From: Marsupella aquatica | Taxonomy: Eukaryota > Marchantiophyta | Direction of reading: 5' to 3' | DNA length: 64,000 nucleotides | Assembly: GCA_973895155.1 (NCBI GenBank) | Contig: OZ316895.1 | Location: forward strand, 6,138,001-6,202,000 | The notes under the pieces: model-generated | What the model was told of the DNA's origin: nothing | Database searches by the model: none | The model's input: the letters and a program-made list of their open reading frames with translations, nothing else | Part shown: positions 9,540 to 20,586 of the stretch, one piece after another | How the letters are laid out: each line of letters starts with the position of its first letter | Position numbering within the stretch: position 1 is the first letter of the stretch | Translations under genes and position numbers: made by a program

Positions 9540-11060
9540 CAACCTCCCTCAGGAGTAATTCACAACAAAGGGCACTCTTGAGGCTCATTAAGAGCCTTAG
9601 TTTGGTACACCTGCCCGCGCCTACTGCCCGCCCCGCCCCCTCACATTTTTTTTGAATGTTACTAGCATGAATGATCCCCACTTTTTGGGTGGGGTGAATG
9701 TTAAAAAGCATTCTTGACACACAGCAGGTTTCAAACCCGAGACATAGCTCACACTCCCCAACTGAATTGTACTCGGGATTGTCTACCAGTGAGCCTTTCT
9801 CCAATTCATGTCAACATCCATTTGCACAGTCAAGTCTTTAATCTCAAATCAGGTCCAGCACATGCGGGCAGCCCTTACAGGGTAATCAATGCGGATTAAC
9901 ATTAATTGCCCTCAACATTGGCTTTTGTCCTTAATTTGGGAGTACGGGCTGGTGGGTCTGCTTGATAATCTTCTGGGTCTCTTATTAGATGATTCACGAC
10001 GAAAGGCAATCTCGAGGCTCATTAAGAGCCTCGAGTACGCCTGCCCGCGCCTACTGCCCGCCCCCTCACAATTTTTTCGAATTTTACTTAGCATGAATGA
10101 TCCCCACTTTTTGGGTGGGGTGAATGTTAAAAAGAATTCTTGTTGATAGCAGGATTTGAACCCCACACCTCCCACTCCCCAAATTAGTTCGTGGACCCCC
10201 ACCTGTTTTTATTTGATTAGTGTACTACTACGTTGAGCTTCAGTGATCTGCTAGAGTAGTTGAGGTCGATCAGTCCTTATCGATCTTGTCAATGTCCTTA
10301 TCGATTCTCTTTGCTTCTCCTTCTTTCTGCTCGATCTATTTGTTTCTGATTAAGATGTGTTGCGCCTCTTTTCTGTCCTCGATCAGTTCTCATTTTTCCT
10401 TTCTTCATTCGGCTTCTGATCTTTTTTGATTTTGTTTCTCCAACATTCCTCTTTACTTTGCACTTCAAGAGGCGAAACTCCTTTCGAGCTTTCCTCTTTT
10501 CATTACTTTCATCAAAAGCCTTCCTCCCTTTCGAAATGTTGATGTGCTTCTTTTGTTCTGACGGTTTTATTTCGGCAGTTACACAGGAATACGGTTACTG
10601 TTTACGTTGAACACTATTTACTTTTATAAAAAAACATTTATAAATTTAAGTAAAGAGAATATGGGTGAATGTTTTTAATCTCGCCCTTTGTATCAATAGA
10701 TTTGGATGAACTTTTAATTACTTTTACATTATGTTTTGACGGCATGGCGTCCATAAAATTACACGAAAAGCGACGTAAACAAGATGGAGAGGAATTTATT
10801 CGTTGCGCAAACATGACCATTCTTGTTTGTTGCGGTTGTTGCTGACGTGGCACTCTGTGGTGCCAGGAATTTTGGAAGGAACCTCTAGTGGGGTCCGTAA
10901 TGAGTTGAGCTACCAGTGAGCCTTTCCCCATTCGTGTCATCACGCCTTCGCACCAGGTATTTAACCTAAAATTAGATCCAGCACAAGCGGGCAGCGGGCA
11001 GCACGTATAGGGTAATCAATGCGGATTAGCATTAATTACCCTCGAGATTGGCTCTCGTCG
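9540..11060. repeat. Dispersed repeat R2, three partial copies
   Basis: About 9540-9900, 9985-10200 and 10890-11060 share the words GATCCCCACTTTTTGGGTGG, CTCATTAAGAGCC, ACCAGTGAGCCTTTC and GGGTAATCAATGCGGATTA. The middle copy has a perfect 10-bp inverted repeat, CTCGAGGCTC (10011-10020) and GAGCCTCGAG (10026-10035). GGTTTCAAACCCGAG at about 9727 resembles a tRNA B box, which would fit a SINE-like origin, but no tRNA cloverleaf is visible. 10205-10840 between copies 2 and 3 is pyrimidine-rich and shows no gene. Confidence 0.55.
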
Positions 11061-11420
11061 TTAATATTAGATGGGGCCCTTGTTTTGGTGTCATGTATAA
11101 GGTCTGGTGTGCTTTGCATTGGCTCTGTGGTTATGACCCCTTTAGTAGGCTCTGGTATTGAGCATTTGTTGGTACTTCCCCAGTTGCGCGGGTGTGCCGG
11201 TGGTATCTCTGTTTGCCTGTACTAGGCTGCCGCCTGGCCTCTGGCTGGCTTTTGGCTTTGTTGGTGCTTGTCATTTTGGCTTTCTACGTGTGTTGGCTCT
11301 TTCATGCTGCTATGGCACTATGTGTTTCCCCCATTTGTGGGATTTTCACCGAATCAATATATAAAACTTTTAAAAGAAATTCAAGAAAATGTGCTGTCCT
11401 TTTGAAATGCATTGGGAACC
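11060..11420. other. Possible non-LTR retroposon tail
   Basis: A T/G-rich stretch ends in AATCAATATATAAAAC near 11352-11368, in style like the retroposon at 61790-62060. I could not find flanking target duplications, so this is a weak suggestion. Confidence 0.25.
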
Positions 11421-11449
11421 AGTTTTGTTGCTCATTGTCTTTTTGTTTA

Positions 11450-12510
11450 TTCTTGTTTTTTTGTGTTACCTGTGTCATACTTCTTGTTCCTGCTGAAGAT
11501 AGCTACGGCTACCCTTTGTGCAATCTGCAATGAAGAAGTGCCCAGACAACACCATTGGGCCAATCCAATTTATATATGTAAGCAATTTCTCCATTAGTTT
11601 CCCTCTGCAAAAAAGTTTACTCAATTAAATGTCAGCGGTTGCAGGTTGTAGGCAACCGCTTGCTAGCTGGGCCTTACAAAGACGGACTGTCCATGCCAAG
11701 TCCAAAATGGACAAAAGTAAGCATGTATACCCGATACACATGGTACATATGCACAATGTATTTAGTATTTGGACTAGCAGTTGGACACCCAACTGTCGTA
11801 GAAGATCCTGGGTCCTACCAACAAATTCTTGTGTTATAAGAATTGCAAAGTTGTAATCTTAATATTAGGAACTTTTAACATAAAATCTTGAGAGGGTAGA
11901 CCAGGACGTCAGTTGGGAGAGAATTGGTTGGAAACTATCTTGGTGCATTGGGAGAAAAGCCCCTCCCAGAGGTCCACTAAGTATATATCTCCATACCACT
12001 TCCTTAAGTCTGCCAGCCTGGCCTTTTTTTATTATGAAATGCACACAACATATGCGTTATGATTCGGTGGTATTAATCCATCCAGCAAATGTAAATTAAA
12101 ATTACAATTAAAGTGGTTTAAGACTACGGTACTGTCCCTGTTAGAGGCTATTGTGACATACTATGCCCACCAAAAGAGGGCTTACTACACATATCCTATT
12201 AAAACACAACTACACATACACAATTAAAATGGCATACACTACCAAAGTCCGGCAAGCTAACCATAGGAAGCTGAAGTAATCCCTCTATAAATGCACAAAC
12301 CTTAAGTGCAAAACCTGGCAATTGTAAGGTGTCCAGTTCGTCTGTTTCTTTCTCTACAGAGTTTGCACTGTGTTGCACATATTGTAAGTGCAAACGGGCG
12401 AAAACACTTTTGCTGATTGACACTCTGTAAGTGCAACGCCTGGTAACTAAACATGGACACTTATCAATAAGTGCGCAACTCCGTCAAATTACACTTTCTG
12501 ATTAGTGCAT
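11450..12510. repeat. Dispersed repeats R1 (diverged) and R3
   Basis: 11450-11960 is a diverged copy of R1 (GGACACCCAACTGTCG, GAAGATCCTGGGTCCTACCA). 12120-12190 resembles 6970-7050. 12206-12500 (R3) resembles 27300-27605: AAGTGCAAAACCTGG, AAGGTGTCCAGTTC, AACACTTTTGCT and CCATCAAATTACACTT-like words in the same order. No coding capacity is recognised. Confidence 0.65.
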
Positions 12511-12784
12511 AGCAGTTTAAGCTAAGGCAGCGAGGGAGTGACCAACATATACATGAGTTGTGAGTGAGCGTGAGCGGAGGAGGAGGGAGGGAGAGGGCTC
12601 TCGTGTGGAGTAGGCTTGTGTTCCGACATCGGCCATGGTAGTTCCGACATCGGCCATGGTAGTGAACGTGGCGTGACCTCTTGTGTCTTTGGAGAGTATG
12701 TTTGTCGTGGATGGAGAGTGGATCCAGGATTCGGAGGAGAGAGAGCCGAAATCGACAGTGTCTTTCGTCCTGCGCCTGTTCCCT

Positions 12785-12965
12785 CCTCCGCAGCATCGTT
12801 TGTTGACCACCGTACACCCTGCAACCATATATATTGATTTCGACGAAGATTTGGATGCAGTTAGAATATCACATCTGGATTCAATTCTTTAATCCTCACT
12901 TGAGCTCGATTCCTTGATCAACACTTCTGAAATCATTGGGAACTGCAAGATGTGCCAGTTTGTTC
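12785..12965 (-). pseudogene. Minus-strand GDSL fragment: exon 5 start and intron 4
   Basis: CTCCGCAGCATCGTTTGTTG, CACCGTACACCCTGCAACCA and AGATTTGGATGCAGTTAGAA match the exon-5 acceptor and intron 4 of the intact minus-strand gene (51063-51200). Only the first codons of exon 5 remain. Confidence 0.8.
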
Positions 12966-13039
12966 TTCAAACTTGCTATGACATTCCCTCGGTTCAAGCT
13001 AGACCATATCGTAAGCAAGTACTCTCATCTAAGTAAGTA

Positions 13040-13400
13040 GTTCCAAAGGCCCGAGTCTGAGGACAGACATTCCGAGTTTGTGCTTTTGTGAAAGGCTCGA
13101 AACGGAGCAGAACCTGGACAGTGTTAGAGATAGGAAGTGTGTCAATGCAGAAGAGATAGCTAGCAAGGTTGTCTAGTGAGGTTGGGATTGAATTGCGATC
13201 TTTGCGTAGACACACTAGTTCCAGATTTGCTTCATTTATCGAATTTAGAACCGAGATTAGCGTCGAGTTTTCACGTACGTGCAATCTGTACTGCCTTTCT
13301 GGTGTCTACTCGATCATTACGAGCCTGTGTCAGTCTTTTTCACTCAATGTTGTCCAATCACTGACGTTTCTGATTAGTTCCACTCATCAGTTATGCGAAC
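13040..13400 (+). repeat. Copy of the plus-strand GDSL upstream region
   Basis: CCGAGTCTGAGGACAGACAT, TTTGTGCTTTTGTGAAAGGC and GTTGTCTAGTGAGGTTGGGA match 54520-54660, then CTTTCTGGTGTCTACTC and TCATTACGAGCC match 54710-54740. It runs directly into the exon-1 pseudogene below, keeping gene order. Confidence 0.82.
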
Positions 13401-13424
13401 TCTAACATCTGCATTGAGTGGTCA

Positions 13425-13970
13425 TAGATCGACGTCAGCTGGTGAAATGCATGAGCATCTATGCCTGCCCTGTTAATATTGATGACATCAGGGGTCTCCA
13501 CGCGCGACTGCACAAGATGTGCCTACGAGACCCTACTTCCCCAGAGCAATATTTGCATTCGGGGACTCTATGATAGACCCGGGAAACAACAGCTCCATTG
13601 AGTCCCTAGCGAAGGCGAATATCCTCTACAATGGCATGGACTTCCCATTGGGACCAAGTGGTCGCTTCTGCAATGGGCTAACCGTGTTGGACATCTTAGG
13701 CAAATTTCCGATGCTGCCACTCTTGCCCGGACTCTTGCAAGTTTTTGCGTTCACAAATTTCTCTTTAATCAAGCTTTTCAGATCTATGATCCATGATGCT
13801 TTTTATCTGGTCTCATGTAGTCCATCTCGGTTATATATGGTTCGAGGATTTCCATTCATGGATTACTCTGGTTATCTTTTGATACTAACACCAAATGAAA
13901 TAGAGCATTGTAGGAAAAATGAAGAAGTGACGCCACGATCTGCATACTTTAGACGTGTGTTTAAATGAGC
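13425..13970 (+). pseudogene. GDSL pseudogene with exon 1 only, start codon lost
   Basis: Exon 1 is nearly whole: AIFAFGDSMIDPGNN with the GDS serine, then PSGRFCNGLTVLDIL. The position of the intact gene's ATG (ATGGATCGACG at 54829) reads ATAGATCGACG at about 13425, so the start is gone. The donor is altered (CATCTTAGGC instead of CATATGTATA). After a short intron-1 remnant the sequence jumps at about 13820 to DNA that follows exon 2 in other copies (TCCATCTCGGTTAT), so exon 2 is deleted. The tail from 13850 is the shared spacer block. Confidence 0.88.
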
Positions 13971-14194
13971 CTTAATTGGTCATTATACTCATCCTTCCTA
14001 GAAAGCCTACTTGACGGACTTCGGCTACTGTAGCCAACTTGACAAGCTCAACATGAGATTGGTTCTCAGACATCAATGTTCATAGCTAACAATCTTCTGT
14101 GGGCCTTGAATATGAATGGCTGACGTTCACCATTTTACACGACTTCACGATTCACATTTTTTAGTCACAATCTGGCAGGAGTGACTTACCATGG

Positions 14195-15380
14195 AGACAA
14201 GTTTTGGCCCTGGAAACAACAACTTGATTCATTCCCTAGCGAATATCCTCTGCAACGGCATCGACTTCCCACTCGGACCAAGTGGCCGCTTCTGCAATGA
14301 GCGAACAGTGCACGTTGGACATCATATGTAAGTGTCAACGCTGCCACTCTTGTAAGTTTTTGTCGGAATTTGCTCACGAATTTCTGTTTAAGCAAGCTTT
14401 TCAGATCTCTGATCCATGCTCTTTGTCTGGTCTCATGCAGGTGATAGTTTCCAGGTCCCCTATCTTCCTAGCTAGCTGCCTATCTTGTTCCACAAACAAA
14501 CGGCTCCAAGATTCTTCATGGAGTGAACTACATCAGGAGCGGCTGGCATTCTCGATGACACAGTGACGAATCCCGTAAGCTCATCGGAAAACTGCCCCTT
14601 GCATGCAGTCCATCTCGGTTAATTATGATTCGGGGATTTCCCTGCGCACTGCCGCATCTAGTTCTAGAGCTCTCGTTCGAACAACATACCTCAACAACAA
14701 CCGGTTAGGCCGTCCGGCCCTCGAGGTCCGGCCGGCCGCGTTTCAGCAGAAAGGTTTGGTTCACGAATTGACTATTGTCCGGCCTGTAGATCGCGGCCTT
14801 GCCTATGGATAAGCAAATCACTTACCTCGATCAGACACAATTTGGACGACATCAATCAGCAATTAGGAGATGACGAATTTAGGACGCTTGTGAGCAAGCC
14901 ACTACTTTTCGCTAAGATAGGTAACAACGACTTCATTAACAGCTACTTCCTTTCAATAACAATTACCAGCAGGCTTTACACTCGTGCGGAGCTTACTTCG
15001 ATTCATTGACAGATTCAATGCGCAGTTGTCGATATGACTTAAGGCACATGCGCTTTTATAATTAGCTGTTCTCGAGCGCTCCCACATCGAGATGCCCTTT
15101 CGTTTGAAATATTGCTGAGAGATCATATATACATTATTTCGTTTACTTCAGGCGATTTCTCCACAGTTTGTTTTCAGGTAGAGTGCACTTCTCTAGCTGG
15201 CAGGATTCCCAAATTAACACATGACGCGGTACTCATAGGAAATGTATTCGTCAGGGTTCCGCTAAGTGTTCATTGCTGGAGTCGGGCCCGTACGTGTGAT
15301 TCATTCCGCATCAGTTGGCCATTGCTGAAACGCCTCAATGGGTACAGACAACCACTGGTACATGTTGGCCATTGCTTCCG
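14195..15380 (+). pseudogene. GDSL pseudogene, four exons, frameshifted
   Basis: Exon 1 starts mid-exon at GGAAACAACAACTT (after the GDS motif), has lost bases at SLANILCNGIDF, and ends at 14327 with a GTAAGT donor. Exon 2 is 14441-14574 (134 nt against 128), exon 3 is 14790-15031 and exon 4 starts at 15239 and fades by about 15380. Exon 3 keeps an IGNNDFINSYF-like motif. The donor after exon 3 has changed (GATATGA). The catalytic serine and exon 5 with the DxxH motif are missing. Confidence 0.88.
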
Positions 15381-15494
15381 AATCAGTTGGCCATCTGCAT
15401 TCTTTAGGTGGGTATTTGAACGATCCTTGATTTGTCATGATACTTATCCTTCCTAGCTAGAAAGCGTACTTGATGGACTTCAGCTCCTGTAGCC

Positions 15495-15850
15495 AAATTG
15501 ACAAACTCCTCCTCCGTAGCATCCTTCGTTGACCACCGTAAACCCTGCCACCATATCGATTTCGAAGAATAAATGGACGCAGTTAGAATATCGCACAATC
15601 TGGATTCAGTTTGTAAGGCTTCACATGCATGTCTGAGCTTGATTCCTCGCTCAACACTTCTGAAATCATGGGAACTTGAACATCTACCAGTTTGTAAGCG
15701 GCGAATACTAGTACTAATGCTAGCGAGAGGGCTAGCCGCTGGAGAACTACCTGCAGTCGAACTATGAATCCCTCCCGCGAGTATGAGTACTAGTACGCCC
15801 GCTAACTCTCAGCAGGCGATGTATGAGCAGGTGACGGGCTATCTGTAGGA
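15495..15850 (-). pseudogene. Minus-strand GDSL fragment: exon 5 start joined to exon 1 linker
   Basis: 15500-15690 matches the exon-5 acceptor and intron 4 (CCGTAGCATCCTTCGTTGAC). 15695-15840 matches the Ser/Pro/Asp linker part of exon 1 (ACTAGTACTAATGCTAGCGA, GCTGGAGAACTACC, TCTCAGCAGGCGATG) near 52975-53075. Exons 2-4 are absent between them, so this is a deleted copy of the minus-strand gene, immediately upstream of a plus-strand promoter copy as in the intact pair. Confidence 0.82.
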
Positions 15851-16280
15851 TAATTGTTTCGATTTTCCAGATCGACACTTCAAATGTTTTCTTCGTCCTG
15901 TTCCGCAGCTTCTGGTGGCCAGGATGTACTCCGTTTGGCCACGCGCCGCCGTATAGCCGAGTCTGAGGACGGACAAATGTTCCCGGTTTGTGCTTTTGTG
16001 AGAAGCTGGAGACGAAAATTCATACCAGTCGAACATCCTCAGCATGCCTTGTACGAGAATTGAAGCTGGAGAGAGAGTCATAGAGGTAGGAAGTGTGCGA
16101 GTGCGAACGAGAGAGAGCTAGCGAGGGTTGTCTAGCGAAGTTGTCATCGAACTGCGACCTTTGTGTAGACACTTCTCCCGGATTTGCTTGATTGTATCGG
16201 ATTTTGAACCGACATTCTCTTAGCGTCGAGTCTTTACTTACAACTTGTGTCGCTTTTTCTGGAGTCTATTCATTAAAAGC
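15845..16280 (+). repeat. Copy of the plus-strand GDSL upstream region
   Basis: GTTTCGATTTTCCAGATCGA, CTTCTGGTGGCCAGGATGTA and GAGTCTGAGGACGGAC follow 54400-54560, and GCGACCTTTGTGTAGACACT follows 54650. No GDSL exon 1 comes after it; instead a minus-strand exon-2 fragment begins at about 16285. Confidence 0.78.
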
Positions 16281-16284
16281 CTGT

Positions 16285-16490
16285 GTCAGTCTAAACCAGT
16301 TGTCTGTGCATCTAGGAATGGCAGCGGATAGAAAACGCCGAGTTTGTCTCCTGAGCCGTTTGCAATGTACACGTACTCTCGGATCTGCAAGAATACGTGT
16401 TCATCATACCTCTTCGATTACATTATCGACAGCAAAAGAATGCTCTTCCCAGGACACACCAACCAGGGCATGCAGCAGAATATATAGAAC
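16285..16490 (-). pseudogene. Minus-strand GDSL fragment: exon 2 and intron 1
   Basis: CTAAACCAGTTGTCTGTGCA, CTAGGAATGGCAGCGGATAG and CGTACTCTCGGATC match 52425-52515, exon 2 and the end of intron 1 of the intact gene; CATCATACCTCT and TTGCATTATCG-like words continue the match to about 52590. The fragment is isolated. Confidence 0.85.
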
Positions 16491-16499
16491 TTTAGCAAA

Positions 16500-17490
16500 A
16501 TAGATGCTTAAGATCGATGGCAGCGTTTGCAGAGCAACACTTTGATCAGGATTTCATGATTAAGTTTTGTGCCATGGAGGAAGATGCAAGACTCCATCGA
16601 CTCCATTCTATACGACTGATCAGACGCGCACTCAGCGTATCACCCTCCAGATTAACCCTGGTAACTACAAGTATGTCGTTATTAGTTTCTCTACAGATTG
16701 CTTCCATGCGTATTAAATCTCTGCAGCTAGTGGTATGCCCTGTAGAGATTATGGACTACGATTACGGGTTTCTCTTGAAGCCATTGATGGTATATTGAGT
16801 TTCTATCTGGGTCTACAGCAGACTACAGTTTCGAAATTCTGACTTATATATCTAAAACTGTGGAAGGCCATTGATGGTAGTGAATTTCTCTCAGGTTCTA
16901 CGGTACTTTTCGAAATTCTTAGGTATAGATCTAAAACTTTGAAATCCTTCGATCTCTCGATGGCTACTGACCCTTTTCTGATCTCATTCTGACTTTAGGG
17001 AACGTATTGGTTTGGGCCAAGCAGTTTCGGGTTGGACCTGATGGAAAAAGAAGGGAGCCAGAGATCGAGAATTGGGCTGACTTATCGACTCTATTATGCA
17101 GTATGCCGTAACCATTGATGTACTCCTGCACCAGGCTTTGTTGTTGTTGTGCATGTGAATTAAGATCTCTAGTTGCCTGAGTGTATATATTAGTACGAGA
17201 GACTTGCTGATTTAATTCTCTTGGCTGGATGCAGGCATTTCGCCTTTTGATTTGCCATCTCTGATCGAGAAAAGTGCAGGATATCAAGCCTTCGGCCAGT
17301 ATCCAGGTCAGTACGTACTCAATCAAGAACTCCACGATCTACACTGCATGCAGACCTTAGAGTCTTATTTCCTCTCTTTCTCAGTTTGCTGTTTGGTGAG
17401 AGGTGAGGAAGTTAGAGAAGCCGCCCCAGTTTCTCAACCTGCATGCCGTCCTCATCGTTCATGTCTTATTTAACATGCAAACTCTGAAAA
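16500..17490. repeat. Unassigned block; 16860-17490 shared with 22998-23700
   Basis: 16775-16951 is a roughly 85-90 bp tandem pair (GAAGCCATTGATGGTA / GAAGGCCATTGATGGTA; AAAACTGTG / AAAACTTTG). 16860-17490 matches 22998-23700 with many differences. Both hold an exon-like piece after a GGATGCA word: IEKSAGYQAFGQYPGQY here, IFEKNAGYQALVQYPGKY in the other. 16610-16725 has a plus-strand frame ending TLQINPGNYKYVVISFSTDC then FHAY and a stop, which looks coding. I do not recognise either protein; they may be exons of one unrelated decayed gene. Confidence 0.4.
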
Positions 17491-17655
17491 GGTCCAAAGC
17501 TTATGCCCTTATGCCCTTATGTAATTTCGTTTCTTTCTGTAAGCTAGTTGTCTCTTAACGTCACATCCGAACTCCATGATCTATATGTACAGAAACGATG
17601 TCGGTCGAAATCTACGTTTCGATGTCGTCGGACCAGTAGAAGTCACATATTCGAG

Positions 17656-17820
17656 AGCGTTGGAGCGTACAGGCCGCAAATTTCGTGCTGGTCAACGGCG
17701 GCGGTTTTCTCAAATCAAAAAATATATGTCGGGTGGTATCCCAAAACACATATACTTTTCGGTTTGAGCAAACTGCCGCCGGTGACTGGCAGAAAATTTG
17801 CGGCCTGTACGCTCCAACGC
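17656..17820 (+). repeat. Inverted repeat from GDSL exon 5, hairpin E5-b
   Basis: Same structure as E5-a: the left arm AGCGTTGGAGCGTACAGGCC and the right arm GGCCTGTACGCTCCAACGC pair around the conserved GGGTGGTATCCC centre. The left arm has diverged (TTTCGTGCTGGTCAACGGCG), so the stem has more mismatches in the middle. Upstream (17510-17650) is a copy of the 3' flank of the minus-strand gene; downstream is inverted intergenic sequence. Confidence 0.87.
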
Positions 17821-17829
17821 GGCTGAAAA

Positions 17830-18520
17830 CACAAATCATTCTGATTTTGATCTTGTCTGGGGTTGAATGTCGATTCCTGTACAGTTGCTCGATCGATCTG
17901 GTTCTGATGCTCCATTTGCAATTTTAAGGTTTGTCAACTTTGGAACAGTAGTAATGTTCAGTACTCAGGAGAAAATGACGTTTGAGGGTTTGGCAGACGG
18001 GCAACGAAGAGCGAGCGGTCTGGTGTACAAGATCTTTGGTTTGTGCATTATACAAGTCTTCACGTAAAACCTTCATCGCCTTTTCTGCTGTCTAATCATT
18101 ACGGGCTGTCACTCCTTTTCACTCAATTTATCAGATCGCCTGCATATTTGGTTAGTTGAACGCAGTTGTGGTCTAACATCTGCGTTCAGTGGTCATGTAT
18201 GTATTGACGTCTGCTGGTGAAATGCATGTATGTCGATTCCTGTACATTCTGATGCTCGATTTGCAATTTTAAGCTTCGTTAACTTTAGAACAGTAGTAAT
18301 GTTCAGTGGAATCTGAAGAACATTACGATCTCATGCCCTTTATGTAATTTCGTGTCTAGCTATAAGAACATTGCGATCTAATGCCCTTATGTACTTTCGT
18401 TTCTTTCTGTAAGTTGTCTCTTAACGTCACTCCCGAACCCCATGATCTATAAGTACAGAAACGGTGTCGGTCGAAATCTACGTTTCGATATGGTCGGACC
18501 AGTAGTAGTCACATATACGA
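17830..18520. repeat. Intergenic GDSL-derived sequence between hairpins E5-b and E5-c
   Basis: 17830-18060 is inverted intergenic sequence plus a direct GCGAAGAGCGAGCGGTCTGG block. 18080-18240 resembles 54720-54840 (TTTTCTGCTGTCTAATCATT, ATCTGCGTTCAGTGGTCATG). 18300-18430 has the TGCGATCTAATGCCCTTATG repeat in two diverged units. No exon is present. Confidence 0.65.
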
Positions 18521-18521
18521 G

Positions 18522-18679
18522 AGCGTTGGAGCGTACAGGCCGCAAATTTCGTGCTGGTCAACAGCGGCGGTTTTCTCAAATCAAATAATATATGTCGGTT
18601 GGTATCCCAAAACACATATACTTTTCGGTTTGAGCAAACTGCCGCCGGTGACTGGCAGAAAATCTGCGGCCTCTACGCT
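18522..18679 (+). repeat. Inverted repeat from GDSL exon 5, hairpin E5-c
   Basis: The left arm starts at 18522; the right arm ends GCGGCCTCTACGCTG at about 18679 and lacks eight bases of the outer stem seen in the other copies. The loop centre reads TCGGTTGGTATCCC, so the inner GGG/CCC pair is also altered. It is the most decayed of the four. Confidence 0.82.
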
Positions 18680-19023
18680 GAAAACACAAACCATTCTGAT
18701 TTTGATCTTGTCTGGGATTGAATGTCGATTCCTGTACAGTTGCTCGATCGATCTGGTTCTGTGCTCCATTTGCAATTTTAAGGTTCGTCAACTTTGGAAC
18801 AGTAGTAATGTTCAGTACTCAGAAGAAAATGACGTTTGACGGTTTCGCAGACGGGCAACGAAGAGCGAGCGGTCTGGTGTAGAAGATCTTTGGTGCATTA
18901 TACAAGTCTTCACGTAAAACCTTTATCGCTTTTTCTGGCGTCTAATCATTACGAGCCTGTCACTCATTACGAGCCTGTCACTACAAGTCCATTGTGGGCT
19001 GAAGACGCATTGTATCTTTGTAG

Positions 19024-19650
19024 GTTCACATTGTGCAATGTGGTGCGGTGCGACCTCTATTAAGATGCTGGAAGCTCCTGATCCGCGGCTTCGGGAGATA
19101 GCGGCATTTACTCTGAGTCGGCTTGCTCAGGTCTGACGGAGTGAAACTCCAGGAGTTCGAGTAATCTCCTTTTATCTGCCGAGTTATCTGCATACTGCAT
19201 CTTAATTTCTAATTTTCCTGGTATGGCGCCCCAAGAATCAGTTGAAGAGCTGAAGAACACGTTCGACCGTTTTATTCGGTGCAGAAAAACCACACCGAGG
19301 CAGGATTTACAGTACACGCTAGAGGATTGAAGCCGTTACTTGAGCTTCTTGATTTAGAAAATGGATCACTTAACTTCGACACAATCAAGCATTTGCTCCC
19401 TACGCCTTAGCTGAGAACGAGTTTAGACAATGCCTTACGATGGATCATTTCATTTCTATTTTTATGGCATCAATAGCTACCAGGTATTTCCGTTCCTTCA
19501 GGACATGAACGTGTCTATCTATCTATATACATATAGTCAGATTCGGTGGTGTGCAACGGCTTCCGGATGGGCAACCTCATCGTCCAGGTGTAGACCATGC
19601 AGCCTGAGTTTCTTGTTGGCCCGATAACCTCCAAGTTCTCCGTCATAAAA
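19024..19650 (+). pseudogene. ARM-repeat gene fragment, ARIA/ABAP1-like (copy 2)
   Basis: After a TTTGTAG acceptor, 19024-19130 reads HIVQCGAVRPLL, then with one missing base MLEAPDPRLREIAAFTLSRL, ending at a GTCTGA donor. The next exon starts at 19285 after GGTGCAG and reads EAGFTV...GLKPLLELLDLENGSL, then a four-base insertion near 19373 shifts the frame. A GGVQRL-like third piece lies near 19545. HIVQ-GAVRPL and the spacing to the SRLAQ end are typical of ARIA-type ARM repeats. The extra 5' part seen here lies left of the window in copy 1. Confidence 0.68.
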
Positions 19651-20102
19651 TAGAAACTCTCAGCAGTGTCAGCCGGCTCAGTAAATGTTTATATTTTATC
19701 AGATGTATCAGCAGGTGAAACGCTGTCACTTGCAGGTCACTTGCAGGAGTGTGTAGGATAATTGTTTCTATTTTCCAGACACTTCAAGTGTTTCTTCCTC
19801 CTGTTCTGGTGGCCAGGATGTAGTCCGTTTGGCCACGCGCTGCCGACTACCCGAGTCTGAGGACAGACATGTGTTCCGAGTTTGTGCTTTTGTGAGAGGC
19901 CGGAGACGGACCAGACTTGAACCTGGAGAGAGACTAATAGAGGTAGGAAGTGTGCCAGTGCGAGAGAGATAGCGAGGTTGTCTAGAGAAGCTGTCATAGA
20001 TTACAATGGTGGCATTTCCAATGTCCTGGACGATTACAATGGTCTTAAAGCTTCCTTCTCGATCTATAATGATCTACAATGCAGCCTCAACAGCACCCCT
20101 AT

Positions 20103-20280
20103 GACAATGGTGAAGTGCAGTCAGACAGTAGCTCAAGATGATATATATATAGCCCTAAAGTTGCTAGTCTTCCCAAAAACATCCCTGGAAAAGTATCAGC
20201 TGGAGAACTATTACTGGGAATACTAGGTTTTATTGCTCTCTTTGATCCTGAGCTACTCTCTGACGTACTGCACTCAGCAC
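20103..20280 (+). repeat. Inverted repeat from GDSL exon 1, hairpin E1-d
   Basis: Duplicate of hairpin E1-a. The left arm has AAGTGCAGTCAGACAGTAGC; the right arm has GAGCTACTCTCTGACGTACT. ATATATATATAG inside has two extra AT units compared with E1-a. Confidence 0.75.
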
Positions 20281-20586
20281 GACCAACACAATGAACCAAA
20301 CAGACACGACCATAGATTCAGCGAATTTGGGCTAAATGCTGCTGTCGATGGAATTCGTGACTGTTCACGTTCACAATTCGAACCCTCGATCACTAGACCT
20401 GGAACCTATGGCTTGCAGGATCGAGCATCAGAACCAGGAACAACTGTACATTAATATCATCAGCATTCTGATCTTGATCCTGTCTGGATTGAATGTCGAT
20501 TCCTGTACATTCTGATACTCGATTTGCAATTTTAAGCTTTGTTAACTTCGGAACAGTAGTAATGTTCAGTGGAATCTGAAGAACTT

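Noticed and set aside
9720-9760. tRNA gene
   Set aside because: Only a B-box-like GGTTTCAAACCCGAG is visible; no acceptor stem or anticodon arm could be found.
10011-10035. Perfect 10-bp stem with 5-base loop as a bacterial-type terminator
   Set aside because: The DNA is plant nuclear, there is no adjacent gene or T tract, and the stem belongs to a dispersed repeat.
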